Positions 29,561 through 38,069 of a stretch of DNA of 64,000 nucleotides are shown piece by piece. Positions within the stretch are counted from its first letter, which is position 1; every line of letters starts with the position of its first letter. Below the pieces are notes generated by a model. The model did no database searches. It saw only the letters and a program-made list of their open reading frames with translations, and was not told where the DNA came from. A program made the position numbers and the translations under genes. This stretch comes from Aeromonas allosaccharophila (GTDB lineage Bacteria > Pseudomonadota > Gammaproteobacteria > Enterobacterales > Aeromonadaceae): assembly GCF_000819685.1 (NCBI RefSeq), contig NZ_CDBR01000097.1, positions 1 through 64,000 on the forward strand, written 5' to 3'.

Positions 29561-29580
29561 ATGAGATGGAAGATAAGGCC

Positions 29581-30402
29581 TCAGGCCGCCAGCAACCCGG
29601 CATAACCGTTACCCTGTTCCCGCAGCGCGATGAACTGGGCGGCGCAATCGGCCCAGCTCAGCCCCAGCGCATCTGCCACCTTGTGAGGCCACTCGGGCGG
29701 TGCCTCTTCCCCCACATCGGACTGGGCCGCCAGCACGATGGCCAAGTGGATCAATCCGGCCTCGGGGGAGAACTCCTTGGCCAGCATGGGGTTGTAGTGA
29801 TACTCCACCGCAGTGCTGATGGTCTCGGGGAACTTCCAGTAGCGGGCCATGGCTGCCCCGACCTGGGCATAGTTGAAGCCGACCACCAGCTCTTCCGCCT
29901 TGGCCCGCCCCTTGTGCAACTCCAGATCATGGATGTGATGGACGGTGTTTTCCGGCAGGCCCACGTGCATCACCAGGCGGCCGAGATCGTAGAGCAGGGC
30001 GCAGGTAAAGACCTCCTCCCCCTTCATCCCTTTCTTCACCGCCAGACGGCGAGCCAGTTCGGCCACGTTGAAGACGCAGCCCCAGAAATGTTTGAGATCA
30101 ATGCCGGGGACGGCCTTGACCGATTCGGTGAGCCCGCAGGCCAGCACCATGTTGCGCACCATCGCCAACCCCAGCCGCACCGCGGCTTCATTGACGGTGC
30201 CGATCTGGCGACTGCTGCCGAATTTGGCCGAGTTGGCCAACCGCAGCAACTTGGCGGAGATGACCGGATCCTTGTTGATCAACTTGCTGATCTTGAGCAG
30301 ATCCGGCTCCTTTTCATTGAAGGTCTGAATCAAGTCGCGCATTACTTCGGGGATCTGTGGCAGCAGCTTGGGCTCGGCCAGCAGGGAATCTATCGTGGGC
30401 AT
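29581..30402 (-). CDS. HDOD domain protein
   Basis: A 273-residue single-domain HDOD protein. It has LLPQIPEVMRDLIQTFNEKEPDLLKISKLINKDPVISAKLLRLANSA at the N-terminus, typical of the family, and a degenerate HD core (ALLYDLGRLVM, where HD is replaced). The family acts in signalling without proven hydrolase activity and is often tied to c-di-GMP, motility or stress. No GGDEF, EAL or receiver domain is attached. I prefer the ATG at 30402 (GGA 8 bases upstream); 30414 and 30474 are possible. It is divergent from the 30571 gene. Confidence 0.88.
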   Translation of the reverse strand: MPTIDSLLAEPKLLPQIPEVMRDLIQTFNEKEPDLLKISKLINKDPVISAKLLRLANSAKFGSSRQIGTVNEAAVRLGLAMVRNMVLACGLTESVKAVPGIDLKHFWGCVFNVAELARRLAVKKGMKGEEVFTCALLYDLGRLVMHVGLPENTVHHIHDLELHKGRAKAEELVVGFNYAQVGAAMARYWKFPETISTAVEYHYNPMLAKEFSPEAGLIHLAIVLAAQSDVGEEAPPEWPHKVADALGLSWADCAAQFIALREQGNGYAGLLAA

Positions 30403-30570
30403 AGGCGTGTCCATCCATGTTATCTGTGTTCCAACCTGTCTGCCTTGGCAAACTTCTCTAATTATGGGTAACAAATGACTTCCGTATCGGATTGTTTATT
30501 CGCTGACCGTTCAAGGTGTTAGCCCCATTCAGGCTATACTGGCCGCCACATTCACTGTTGCGGATATCCC

Positions 30571-30834
30571 ATGAACGACACTCAGGAATTTTTTGACGAA
30601 GAGACGCTGCTGGAGATGGTGGAGAACCAGCTCAACGATGGTCACCCGCCCCATGTGAAGGCGACCCTGATGCGGCTGGTGATGAAGGGCACGCCGCGGG
30701 AAGAGGCGCTGCAATATATCGCCTGCGCCCTCGGGGCCGAGCTGATGGCGATGGAGGCCGATCAAGGCCCCTTCAATCTGACCCGCTACGGCGAGTTCCT
30801 CGACAGCCTGCCCGAGATGCCGTGGGCTGACTGA
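30571..30834 (+). CDS. Small conserved-looking acidic protein of unknown function
   Basis: An 87-residue, mainly helical, acidic protein: EETLLEMVENQLNDG, HVKATLMRLVMKG and EEALQYIACALGAELMAM. It has no signal peptide or membrane segment. The pattern of amphipathic helices resembles small cytosolic proteins annotated only as hypothetical in Aeromonas and Vibrio, but I cannot name a family. It is monocistronic, with its own terminator 35 bp downstream, and shares a divergent promoter region with the HDOD gene. Confidence 0.78.
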   Translation: MNDTQEFFDEETLLEMVENQLNDGHPPHVKATLMRLVMKGTPREEALQYIACALGAELMAMEADQGPFNLTRYGEFLDSLPEMPWAD

Positions 30835-30868
30835 GGCGCCACGCCTTTGCATGACTCCTTAAAAACAG

Positions 30869-30900
30869 AAGGGCGGGTGCCGATGGCCCCGCCCTTGTTG
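30869..30900. terminator. Terminator after the 30571 gene
   Basis: AAGGGCGGG(T)GCC (30869-30881, one bulged T) pairs with GGCCCCGCCCTT (30885-30896) around GAT. The following TGTTG is a modest T-tract. It also faces the end of aphA. Confidence 0.75.
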
Positions 30901-30917
30901 CATGGATCCTCTGTGGA

Positions 30918-31637
30918 TCAGAACTGGGAATTGATGATCACCTCTTCCCCCAGCGCCCCTGCCAGCGGCAGTGGCCGGTAGCTGGAGTTGGCAGCCCGCA
31001 GCAGACGAATGCCGCGAATGCCGATCTCCTGTGCCGCCTTGATATCTCCGTCGGCATCGCCGTAGAAGACTTTCATCTGCTTCTCCTTAAGCCACTGCAC
31101 CTTGGTGTTCTGGCCAGGCTGATCGCCAGCGAAGATCACCGGATTGAGCTGGTCGGCCGGAATACTCATGGTCTGCTGCAGGGTCTGGCTCACGGTTTCG
31201 GTCTTGGTGGCCGAGCGACCGGTGACGAAATAGATATGGTCACCGCGCTTGAGGTGCATGGCGATGAGCGCCTTGCCCACCTCTTTCGGCATGCTGAACG
31301 CATCCCAACCGTTGTTCATCTTCTCCCAGAAGGCGGGGTTCTTCAGATAGCTCTCGTCGTTGGGCGAGAACTCCTGCTTGCCGCGATAAAAACCGGGGCT
31401 GGAGAAGAGCAGGGTATCGTCGATATCAAACCCGACCGCCATTGGCGGCAGGCCATCCAGGCTCTTGGCAATCTGCTCCACCGAGACCCAGTGGATCGGC
31501 GCCTGCTGGGCCAGGGTGACGGTGGTGACACCGGCAGGGATCGGCTGAACGGTCGCAGCTTCACCCGCCAAGGCGGGCAGAGAGAGGGCGGCAGCCAGCA
31601 AGGAGGCAAGCAGCGCCGGACGAGAGAGGTGTTTCAT
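30918..31637 (-). CDS. aphA: Class B acid phosphatase
   Basis: A 239-residue periplasmic HAD-type phosphatase that removes phosphate from nucleotides and other esters. The nucleophile motif [61 protein letters not shown] and [12 protein letters not shown] align almost continuously with E. coli AphA. The N-terminus [24 protein letters not shown] is a signal peptide. Start choice: 31637 fits the signal peptide, while an ATG at 31658 would add 7 residues; neither has a clear ribosome site. The length (E. coli 237) agrees. Confidence 0.95.
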   Translation of the reverse strand: MKHLSRPALLASLLAAALSLPALAGEAATVQPIPAGVTTVTLAQQAPIHWVSVEQIAKSLDGLPPMAVGFDIDDTLLFSSPGFYRGKQEFSPNDESYLKNPAFWEKMNNGWDAFSMPKEVGKALIAMHLKRGDHIYFVTGRSATKTETVSQTLQQTMSIPADQLNPVIFAGDQPGQNTKVQWLKEKQMKVFYGDADGDIKAAQEIGIRGIRLLRAANSSYRPLPLAGALGEEVIINSQF

Positions 31638-31706
31638 AAGGCAGGTTGTCATCGTCAATCAAAAGAGGGGGCCAATAGTGCCCCCATCCACGCCTTCAAA
31701 TCTGTG

Positions 31707-31730
31707 AATGCTCCTGCAAAAGGGAGCATT
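31707..31730. terminator. Hairpin between aphA and the DUF71 gene
   Basis: AATGCTCC (31707-31714) pairs with GGAGCATT (31723-31730) around an A-rich 8-nt loop, 13 bp past the DUF71 stop. A second GGGGGC/GCCCCC hairpin lies at about 31668-31686. Neither has a strong T-run. Confidence 0.45.
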
Positions 31731-31743
31731 TGACGCCCGATAA

Positions 31744-32418
31744 TTAATCTTCGATTGGCAGCAGATCGGTAAAGACAAAGCCGTCGCGCAGCACTGTCTC
31801 CCCGACTTGAATGCCGAGCGGGCGGGAGAACATGGGGCCATCATAGGCCAGGGTGTGGAACTCGCCGTTCTCGCCGCACGGGTCAACCCCCTCCGGCAGC
31901 GCCGCCAGCAGCGCCAGGTCAAAATCGTGGCCACCCAGGCTGGCATCCAGCTTGTTCGGGTCGAGGGCACTGATCCGCGCCTTCAACCCTGCGGCCATCA
32001 TCTGTGGCGCCAGTTCACGGGTATTGCTGCCCCACAACGGGAACAGTGGCTCGATACCGGTGCCTGCCAGCTGCTGTTCACGGTAGGCACGCACATCCTC
32101 AAGGAAGAGATCACCAAACGCCATGTGGCGGATCCCCTGCGCCACCACATCGGCGATAAAGCCGGTCATGATGCGGGCGTAATCCTCGTTGCTGCAGGGC
32201 CAGGGCAGATCGATGGTGATAAGGGGCAACCCGACGCAAGCGGCCTGCTCGGTCAACAGCTGCTTGCGCACTCCGTGCATTGCCACCCGCTCGAATGCCT
32301 GATTAAGGGTGGTGAACAGCCCCACCACCTCGATGGCGGGATCTTGCCGCAACTGATGCAGTGCCCATGCGCAATCCTTGCCGCTGCTCCAGGAGAGCAG
32401 TACCCGTTTCTTTTCCAT
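31744..32418 (-). CDS. DUF71/Dph6-type ATP-binding protein
   Basis: A 224-residue N-type ATP pyrophosphatase. The nucleotide loop SWSSGKDCAWAL is at residues ~8-19. The family C-terminal motif GENGEFHT (~188) and DGPMFSRPL follow. Archaeal and eukaryotic relatives are diphthine--ammonia ligases, but bacteria lack diphthamide, so the bacterial reaction must differ and is unknown. I start it at 32418 with GGAGGA 4 bases upstream; 32421 is also possible. The open frame reaches far upstream only antisense to the MFS gene. It is divergent from that carrier gene, with a 198-bp gap. Confidence 0.85.
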   Translation of the reverse strand: MEKKRVLLSWSSGKDCAWALHQLRQDPAIEVVGLFTTLNQAFERVAMHGVRKQLLTEQAACVGLPLITIDLPWPCSNEDYARIMTGFIADVVAQGIRHMAFGDLFLEDVRAYREQQLAGTGIEPLFPLWGSNTRELAPQMMAAGLKARISALDPNKLDASLGGHDFDLALLAALPEGVDPCGENGEFHTLAYDGPMFSRPLGIQVGETVLRDGFVFTDLLPIED

Positions 32419-32616
32419 CATTCCTCCGCCAGCGGGGCGCTCTGGTTTCCCAAACGCGCTGGTTTTCCCAGAAAGGTTGCCCCAAAAAGATGCAAGACAG
32501 TGTTGCGAATTGCGCGATTTACACACAAGCGACGGGCAGCATACTCTCGATCTCCTGCATATGCCCCCTTTACGGGGGCGACAATAACTAAAAAAACCGA
32601 TGGGAAACATACGGAT

Positions 32617-33933
32617 ATGACCACAACCGCACAACAGCACGATCACGCCCGCCCCCTCAATCGACAGGATTACAAGACCCTGAGTCTGGCTGCCCTCGGC
32701 GGTGCGCTGGAGTTTTACGACTTCATCATCTTCGTCTTCTTCGCCGTCGTCATCGGCGAACTGTTCTTCCCGACCGATATTCCCGAGTGGCTGCGCCAGT
32801 TCCAGACCTTCGGTATCTTTGCCGCCGGTTACCTGGCCCGCCCGCTCGGCGGCATTATCATGGCCCACTTCGGCGACCTCATAGGCCGCAAGCGGATGTT
32901 CACCCTCAGCATTCTCATGATGGCGCTGCCGACCCTGCTGATCGGTCTGCTGCCCACCTATGCGGTACTCGGCATCGGCGCCCCCATCGCACTGCTGGGA
33001 CTGCGCATCCTGCAAGGCGCCGCCATCGGCGGTGAAGTGCCGGGTGCCTGGGTGTTTGTCGCCGAGCACGTCCCTGCCCGTCGGGTCGGTGTCGCCTGCG
33101 GCACGCTCACGGCGGGATTGACGGCTGGCATCCTGCTCGGCTCCCTGATCGCCACTGCGGTCAACAAGAGCCTCACCCCGGCCGAAGTGAGCGAGTGGGG
33201 CTGGCGGGTGCCCTTCCTGCTGGGCGGCATCTTCGGCATCGTCGCCATGTACCTGCGCCGCTGGTTGCACGAGACCCCGGTCTTCGCCGAAATGCAGGCC
33301 AACAAGGCGCTGGCCGACGAGTTGCCCCTCAAGACGGTACTGCGCAGCCACAAGAGCAGCGTGGTGGTCTCCATGCTGCTCACCTGGCTGCTCTCTGCCG
33401 GTATCGTGGTGGTGATCCTGATGACCCCCACCTATCTGCAGAAGGTCTATGGCATCAGCCCGGCTGACGCCCTGACCGCCAACTCGCTGGCCATCGTGGC
33501 CCTGACCCTCGGCTGCATCGTCTATGGTCGACTGATAGACCTGCTGGGCAGCGGTATCACCTTCATGTTTGGCTCCCTGCTGCTGGCAGGTTCCAGTTAC
33601 GCCTTCTATCACGGTCTGGCGGCCGGTACGAGCCAACTGGTGCCGCTCTACATGCTGGCGGGCTTTGCGGTCGGGATTGTCGGCGCCGTGCCTTACGTGA
33701 TGGTCAACGCCTTCCCGCCGGTGGTGCGCTTCTCCGGCCTGTCGTTCTCCTACAACGTGGCCTACGCCATCTTCGGCGGCCTCACCCCGATGGCGGTGAC
33801 CCTCTGGATGAAGAGCGACATGCTGGCCCCCTCCCACTATGTGGTGAGTCTGTCGGTGCTCGGCTTTGCCATCGGCCTCTGGCTCTGGTTCCAGCAGCGC
33901 GCCATTCGGCAGCAGCAACCCCAACCCGCCTGA
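32617..33933 (+). CDS. MFS transporter, metabolite:H+ symporter (MHS/ProP) type
   Basis: A 438-residue carrier with 12 membrane segments. MHS-family marks are GGALEFYDFIIFVFF near the start, AHFGDLIGRKRMF (the GxxxDxxGRK loop motif), RILQGAAIGGEVPGAWVFVAEH, the WGWRVPFLLGG motif and ETPVF after segment 6. Relatives carry proline/betaine, dicarboxylates or sugar acids with protons; the substrate cannot be told here. The ATG at 32617 follows GGAAACATACGGA. A strong terminator follows at once, so it is a single-gene unit. Confidence 0.9.
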   Translation: MTTTAQQHDHARPLNRQDYKTLSLAALGGALEFYDFIIFVFFAVVIGELFFPTDIPEWLRQFQTFGIFAAGYLARPLGGIIMAHFGDLIGRKRMFTLSILMMALPTLLIGLLPTYAVLGIGAPIALLGLRILQGAAIGGEVPGAWVFVAEHVPARRVGVACGTLTAGLTAGILLGSLIATAVNKSLTPAEVSEWGWRVPFLLGGIFGIVAMYLRRWLHETPVFAEMQANKALADELPLKTVLRSHKSSVVVSMLLTWLLSAGIVVVILMTPTYLQKVYGISPADALTANSLAIVALTLGCIVYGRLIDLLGSGITFMFGSLLLAGSSYAFYHGLAAGTSQLVPLYMLAGFAVGIVGAVPYVMVNAFPPVVRFSGLSFSYNVAYAIFGGLTPMAVTLWMKSDMLAPSHYVVSLSVLGFAIGLWLWFQQRAIRQQQPQPA

Positions 33934-33939
33934 CCCCGA

Positions 33940-33966
33940 GCCCCGAATCTGATTCGGGGCTTTTTT
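33940..33966 (+). terminator. Terminator of the MFS gene
   Basis: GCCCCGAA (33940-33947) pairs with TTCGGGGC (33953-33960) around 5 nt and is followed by TTTTTTG. Confidence 0.92.
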
Positions 33967-34072
33967 GTACTGCTTGTGTTCAGTTTGGCCAGCATAAGAT
34001 AGCCTCCCTCTTGAGTCAGGTGACAACCTGCCTCATGGCGTTCCTATTCACTCCCGTTATCAGAGGCCCAAT

Positions 34073-34795
34073 ATGTTCTTTCAGGTCGTCTTTATCGCCT
34101 TGCTGGCGCTGCTGCCCATGGTCAACCCGCCCACCACGGCCACCCTGCTGCTGGGGCTGAGCAAGGGGATGTCGCGCGAACACGTGCGCCGCCAGGTCAA
34201 CCTGGCCGCCATCTATCTGTTCTGCACCCTCTGCATCACCTTCTTTATCGGATCCTCGGTTCTTGATCTGTTCGGGATCTCCATTCCGGGCTTGCGACTG
34301 GCCGGTGGCCTCATTATCGGCTTTATCGGTTTTCGCATGCTGTTTCCCGCCCCCAGTCAGGCAAGCGGGGTAGACATCAACCAGAGCATCGCCTTCGTGC
34401 CGCTTACCATGCCCAGCATGTGCGGGCCGGGCACCATGGCACTGGTGATCAGCGGTGCCGCCCAGATCGCCGAGCTGCCTAGCGAGTACAATCGGCTCAC
34501 TATCTACGGCGGCATGGTGACGGCGTTTGCCCTGATGAGCCTGATCAGCTGGGGAGTATTGAAGCTGGCGGATCCGGTCTGCAAGATCCTCGGCGACACC
34601 GGCATCGACGCCATGACCCGGATCATGGGCTTCCTGCTGGTTTGCATGGGTATGCAATTTTGCATCAATGGCATCAAGGAAGTGGCACAGGATCCGGTAT
34701 TCCACGGTGGGGGAGCCGTACAGAGCACACCGGCGCTACCGCAGGTTTCCGGCACTTTTGATCACTTGCCGCAAAAGCCCACCAGCTCTGATTGA
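34073..34795 (+). CDS. MarC family inner-membrane protein
   Basis: A 240-residue protein with six predicted membrane segments. The start MFFQVVFIALLALLPMVNPPTTATLLLGL is typical of the MarC/YchE/YhgN family. SIAFVPLTMPSMCGPGTMALVI in the middle and GFLLVCMGMQFCINGIKE at the end complete the pattern. The molecular role of the family is unsettled: MarC is not the drug exporter once supposed, and some databases call it a neutral amino acid transporter. It is transcribed alone. Confidence 0.85.
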   Translation: MFFQVVFIALLALLPMVNPPTTATLLLGLSKGMSREHVRRQVNLAAIYLFCTLCITFFIGSSVLDLFGISIPGLRLAGGLIIGFIGFRMLFPAPSQASGVDINQSIAFVPLTMPSMCGPGTMALVISGAAQIAELPSEYNRLTIYGGMVTAFALMSLISWGVLKLADPVCKILGDTGIDAMTRIMGFLLVCMGMQFCINGIKEVAQDPVFHGGGAVQSTPALPQVSGTFDHLPQKPTSSD

Positions 34796-34954
34796 AAACG
34801 GTATCAAAAAGTCCCTGACGATCTGCACTGATCTTGTTCCTGATCATGTTATTGACACACAAATGAGTTAGTTTGTTTTTCATACAGACTTTGTTCAGAC
34901 GGATGCTGATAGGTTTGTTGATGAATACCCACTCAATTTCAGGAGAGTATGCAG

Positions 34955-35158
34955 ATGGACAAGATGCTGACCGAAATAGGGAGCCATAGCCTGTTTCACG
35001 AGTACCTGAACGTGGTTGGGATTGCGAGCCCATCCCTCGCCAAGATCGAACAGCGCTGGGAATATAAAGAGCAAGAGCAGCTGGTCGCCAAGATCCAGAT
35101 CGACAAACAGGGTAACGCCCGCTACTTCATCGACGCCCGCGCCATATCCGTCAACTGA
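34955..35158 (+). CDS. Small protein of unknown function, tandem paralogue 1
   Basis: A 67-residue cytosolic protein. It opens MDKMLTEIGSHSLFHEYLN, continues with a helical VEQ/IEQ-type middle (SLAKIEQRWEYKEQEQLVAK) and ends in the highly conserved IQIDKQGNARYFIDARAISVN. There is no signal peptide or membrane segment. An ATG two codons earlier (34949) is not kept in the second copy, so the shared ATG at 34955 is more likely the start. It has a purine-rich AGGAGAG upstream and its own terminator at 35175-35203. I do not recognise the family. Confidence 0.72.
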   Translation: MDKMLTEIGSHSLFHEYLNVVGIASPSLAKIEQRWEYKEQEQLVAKIQIDKQGNARYFIDARAISVN

Positions 35159-35174
35159 TACCGAATAATCCGCC

Positions 35175-35203
35175 AGCCCCGGTTCACCGACCGGGGCTTT
35201 TTG
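35175..35203 (+). terminator. Terminator of small-protein copy 1
   Basis: AGCCCCGGT (35175-35183) pairs with ACCGGGGCT (35190-35198), followed by TTTTTGTT. Confidence 0.9.
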
Positions 35204-35344
35204 TTGTCCGCAATCCCGTACTCAACGACCGGCCTCATCTCTGCTATGACGACAAGCTATTTACTGTTTGTTTTTTGTACAGCAATCATTCAGCTCGACA
35301 TGGCTATCTTGTATCCGCCCCCCTTGTTCCAGAAGAGTATCCAG

Positions 35345-35548
35345 ATGACCAAGATGCTGACCGAAATTGGTAGTCATAGCCTGTTTCACGAGTACTTGAA
35401 TGTGCTCGGCATTGTCAATCCAGCCCTTGCCAACGTAGAGCAGCTGTGGGAACACAAGCAGCAAGAGAGGCTGATCGCCAAGATCCAGATCGATAAACAG
35501 GGCAAGGCCCGTTACTTCATCGACGCCCGCGCCATCTCGGTCAACTGA
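35345..35548 (+). CDS. Small protein of unknown function, tandem paralogue 2
   Basis: A 67-residue paralogue of the 34955 protein. It differs mainly in the middle (GIVNPALANVEQLWEHKQQERL against GIASPSLAKIEQRWEYKEQEQL) and keeps SHSLFHEYLNV and RYFIDARAISVN unchanged. AGAAGAG lies about 10 bases upstream of the ATG, aligned with the AGGAGAG of copy 1. The pattern of conservative replacements suggests both copies make functional protein. Its own terminator is at 35565-35594. Confidence 0.72.
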   Translation: MTKMLTEIGSHSLFHEYLNVLGIVNPALANVEQLWEHKQQERLIAKIQIDKQGKARYFIDARAISVN

Positions 35549-35564
35549 TACCGAATAATTCGCC

Positions 35565-35594
35565 AGCCCCGGCCCACCGACCGGGGCTTTTTGT
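35565..35594 (+). terminator. Terminator of small-protein copy 2
   Basis: AGCCCCGG (35565-35572) pairs with CCGGGGCT (35581-35588), followed by TTTTTGTT. Confidence 0.9.
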
Positions 35595-35617
35595 TATCTG
35601 CCATCAGCTAAATAGCA

Positions 35618-35641
35618 AAACCCCGGCAAGAGCCGGGGTTT
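35618..35641 (-). terminator. Terminator of tldD
   Basis: AAACCCCGGC (35618-35627) pairs with GCCGGGGTTT (35632-35641). On the minus strand the stem runs into TTTTGCTATTT. It ends the long minus-strand cluster 38 bp past tldD. Confidence 0.85.
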
Positions 35642-35679
35642 GATTGCGTCGGGTTACGCCGCTGCGCGGCTCACCCAAC

Positions 35680-37128
35680 CTACGAGGTGCCACCCACGGT
35701 GAGCTGGTCCAGCTTGAGGGTGGGCTGGCCGACACCGACCGGCACGCTCTGCCCCTCCTTGCCACAGATGCCGACCCCGCGATCCAGCGCAAGATCGCTG
35801 CCCACCATGGAGACCTGGCTCATCGCCTCGGGGCCGTTGCCGATCAGGGTCGCGCCCTTGATGGGGGCGGTGATCTTGCCATCCTCGATGAGGTAAGCCT
35901 CGGAGGCGGAGAAGACAAACTTGCCGGAGGTGATGTCCACCTGACCGCCACCGAAGTTGGGGGCATAAATGCCCTTCTTCACCGAGGCGATGATTTCGGC
36001 CGGATCGTACTGACCCGCCAGCATGTAGGTGTTGGTCATGCGCGGCATCGGCATGGCGGCATAGGATTCGCGGCGGCCGTTGCCAGTGAGCGGCACGCCC
36101 ATCAGGCGGGCGTTCTGCTTGTCCTGCAGGTACCCCTTGAGGATGCCGTTCTCGATCAGCACGTTGTAACCGCCCGGTGTCCCCTCGTCATCTATGCTGA
36201 CGGAACCGCGCCGACCCGGCAGGGTGCCATCATCGACGATGGTGCAGTGCTTGGAGGCCACCTGCTCGCCGATGCGACCGGCAAACGCGGAAGAGCCCTT
36301 GCGGTTGAAGTCCCCCTCCAGACCGTGGCCCACCGCCTCGTGCAGCAGCACGCCGGGCCAACCGGAGCCCAGCACCACCGGCATGGTGCCGGCTGGCGCG
36401 TCAATCGCTTCGAGGTTGACCAGCGCCTGACGCACCGCTTCGCGCACATAGCCAAAGGCGCGGCTCTCCAGCCCGTCCAGTTCGAGGAACCAGTCGTAGC
36501 CGAAGCGACCACCGCCACCGGCACTGCCACGCTCGCGGCGATCGCCCTTCTCGGCGATCACGGTCACCGACAAACGCACCAGTGGACGAATATCGGCAGC
36601 CAGGGTGCCATCGGTAGCGGCGACCAGCACCTCTTCGTAGACACCGCTGATGGAGGCCATCACCTGATTGATGACGGGGTCCAGACTTCTGGCGAACTTG
36701 TCCATCTGCTCCAGCAGGGCAATTTTCTGCTGCTTGTCGAGGGTTTGCAGCGGATCCATGGCCGGATAGAGCAGGTTCGCTTCGGTGCGAGCCCACGCCT
36801 TCACCTTGCCCTGCGCACCGGCAGCGGCGATACCACGGGCGGCGGTCACCGACTGTTGCAGCGCCAGCAGGCTCAGCTCGTCCGAGTAGGCGAAGCCGGT
36901 CTTCTCGCCGCTGACGGCGCGCACCCCGACCCCCTGATCGATGTTGTAGCTGCCATCCTTGACGATGCCATCTTCCAGCATCCAGGACTCGTGCCAGCTG
37001 CGCTGGAAATAGAGATCGCCGAACTCAACCTGATGGCTCATCAGGCTGCCGAGCAGTTGCTGCAGGCGCCCTTCGTCGAGGTCGTTCGGGGCCAACAGGG
37101 AGGCACTAACCTGGCTCAATAGACTCAA
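35680..37128 (-). CDS. tldD: Metalloprotease TldD
   Basis: A 482-residue protein. The zinc motif [11 protein letters not shown] (HExxxH) is near residue 264, and [38 protein letters not shown] and [29 protein letters not shown] are diagnostic. TldD forms a heterodimer with TldE (PmbA) that degrades unfolded peptides and matures some modified peptides and CcdA. The partner gene is not in this window. Length matches E. coli TldD (481). It lies 70 bp downstream of the nitrilase gene, at the end of the mre-rng-yhdP cluster. Confidence 0.97.
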   Translation of the reverse strand: MSLLSQVSASLLAPNDLDEGRLQQLLGSLMSHQVEFGDLYFQRSWHESWMLEDGIVKDGSYNIDQGVGVRAVSGEKTGFAYSDELSLLALQQSVTAARGIAAAGAQGKVKAWARTEANLLYPAMDPLQTLDKQQKIALLEQMDKFARSLDPVINQVMASISGVYEEVLVAATDGTLAADIRPLVRLSVTVIAEKGDRRERGSAGGGGRFGYDWFLELDGLESRAFGYVREAVRQALVNLEAIDAPAGTMPVVLGSGWPGVLLHEAVGHGLEGDFNRKGSSAFAGRIGEQVASKHCTIVDDGTLPGRRGSVSIDDEGTPGGYNVLIENGILKGYLQDKQNARLMGVPLTGNGRRESYAAMPMPRMTNTYMLAGQYDPAEIIASVKKGIYAPNFGGGQVDITSGKFVFSASEAYLIEDGKITAPIKGATLIGNGPEAMSQVSMVGSDLALDRGVGICGKEGQSVPVGVGQPTLKLDQLTVGGTS

Positions 37129-37198
37129 TCTTCTTCTCCACTCTCGTAACGAGATGTTTTAAATCGTCTTGCCGACGGGTTGGCAACAAGCCACTCCA

Positions 37199-38032
37199 TC
37201 ACAACAAACGGGCATGGGTCAGCACTGGCATGGTGCGATGCAATTCGTCGATAAGCCCAAGCTCCATCTGCGCCAATACTGTGCCGCGTCCGGACTCTTT
37301 GCTCGCCAGCACCCGACCCCAGGGGTCGATCACCATGCTGTGGCCCCAGGTCTGGCGCCCCGTCTCGTGAGTGCCGCCCTGATTGGCAGCCACTACGTAG
37401 CACTGGTTTTCGATGGCGCGGGCCCGCAGCAGCGGCTCCCAGTGCGCCTCGCCGGTCACGGCGGTAAATGCAGCAGGCACCAGCAGCACGCGGGCACCGG
37501 CACGGGCCAACTGGCGGTAGAGCTCGGGAAAGCGCAGATCATAACAGATCGAGAGGCCAAGGGGACCAAAGGGGGTGTCCACCAGCACAGGCACATCCCC
37601 CGGGCTGAACGTTTCCGACTCCCGGTAACGACCGTGATTGTCCGTCACGTCCACATCGAACAGGTGGATCTTGTGGTAGTGGCCCCTGAGTTCACCGCTT
37701 GAGTCAAACACCAGCGAGCTGGTGTGGATGTGGTCGGAACCTGCGATGGTGGTCGGCATTCTTGTCGGCATAGCACCGGCCACCAGCCAGATGCCGCAAT
37801 CGCGGGCCCACTCGGCCAGTTGCTGCTGGATGGGGGCGGCGCCGCTCAGATCGGGGCCAATCGCCTCGGCACCATCCAGATAGCCCTGCCGTTCGCCAAA
37901 CAGGGCAAAGTTCTCCGGCAGCAGCACCAGCAGCGGCCGCTCTTTTGGCAAGGCCGCCAGTTCGGCGGCAATCTGCTCCCGGTTATCCTGCCAGTTGCGG
38001 CCTGATACCAGCTGTATTGCGGCTAACCACAT
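37199..38032 (-). CDS. Carbon-nitrogen hydrolase (Nit1-like, probably deaminated glutathione amidase)
   Basis: A 277-residue nitrilase-superfamily amidase with the full catalytic triad: Glu in LLPENFALF (~42), Lys in YHKIHLFDVDV (~120) and Cys in LSICYDLRFPELYR (~160). LLVPAAFTAVTGEAHWEPLLRARAIEN and VAANQGGTHETGRQTWGHSMVIDPWG are typical of the Nit/YbeM branch, whose members repair deaminated glutathione. The ATG at 38032 has AAGGAG 7 bases upstream; the longer frame (38086) overlaps the upstream gene. It sits between the Dabb gene and tldD, an insertion relative to E. coli. Confidence 0.9.
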   Translation of the reverse strand: MWLAAIQLVSGRNWQDNREQIAAELAALPKERPLLVLLPENFALFGERQGYLDGAEAIGPDLSGAAPIQQQLAEWARDCGIWLVAGAMPTRMPTTIAGSDHIHTSSLVFDSSGELRGHYHKIHLFDVDVTDNHGRYRESETFSPGDVPVLVDTPFGPLGLSICYDLRFPELYRQLARAGARVLLVPAAFTAVTGEAHWEPLLRARAIENQCYVVAANQGGTHETGRQTWGHSMVIDPWGRVLASKESGRGTVLAQMELGLIDELHRTMPVLTHARLL

Positions 38033-38069
38033 GACGCACTCCTTGTCGCTTGCCTTGTAGATTGGACCA

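Larger units (their letters stand above)
34868..35205 (+). repeat. Tandem duplication unit 1 (390-bp period)
   Basis: This unit contains a leader, the small gene at 34955, and a terminator. Unit 2 follows at an offset of exactly 390 bp. Start codons (34955/35345) and terminator stems (35175/35565) keep that spacing, and the leader TTTGTTTTT is recognisable in both. The coding part is most conserved; the 5' leader has diverged. Confidence 0.85.
35258..35595 (+). repeat. Tandem duplication unit 2 (390-bp period)
   Basis: Second copy of the 34868-35205 unit with the same order: leader, small gene at 35345, terminator. The 3' segment TGATACCGAATAAT(C/T)CGCCAGCCCCGG is almost identical in both. 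Confidence 0.85.

Noticed and set aside
32419-34026. Upstream extension of the DUF71 frame and the plus-strand extension of the MFS frame
   Set aside because: Both run antisense to the other real gene and have shadow-like composition. Ribosome sites place starts at 32418 and 32617.
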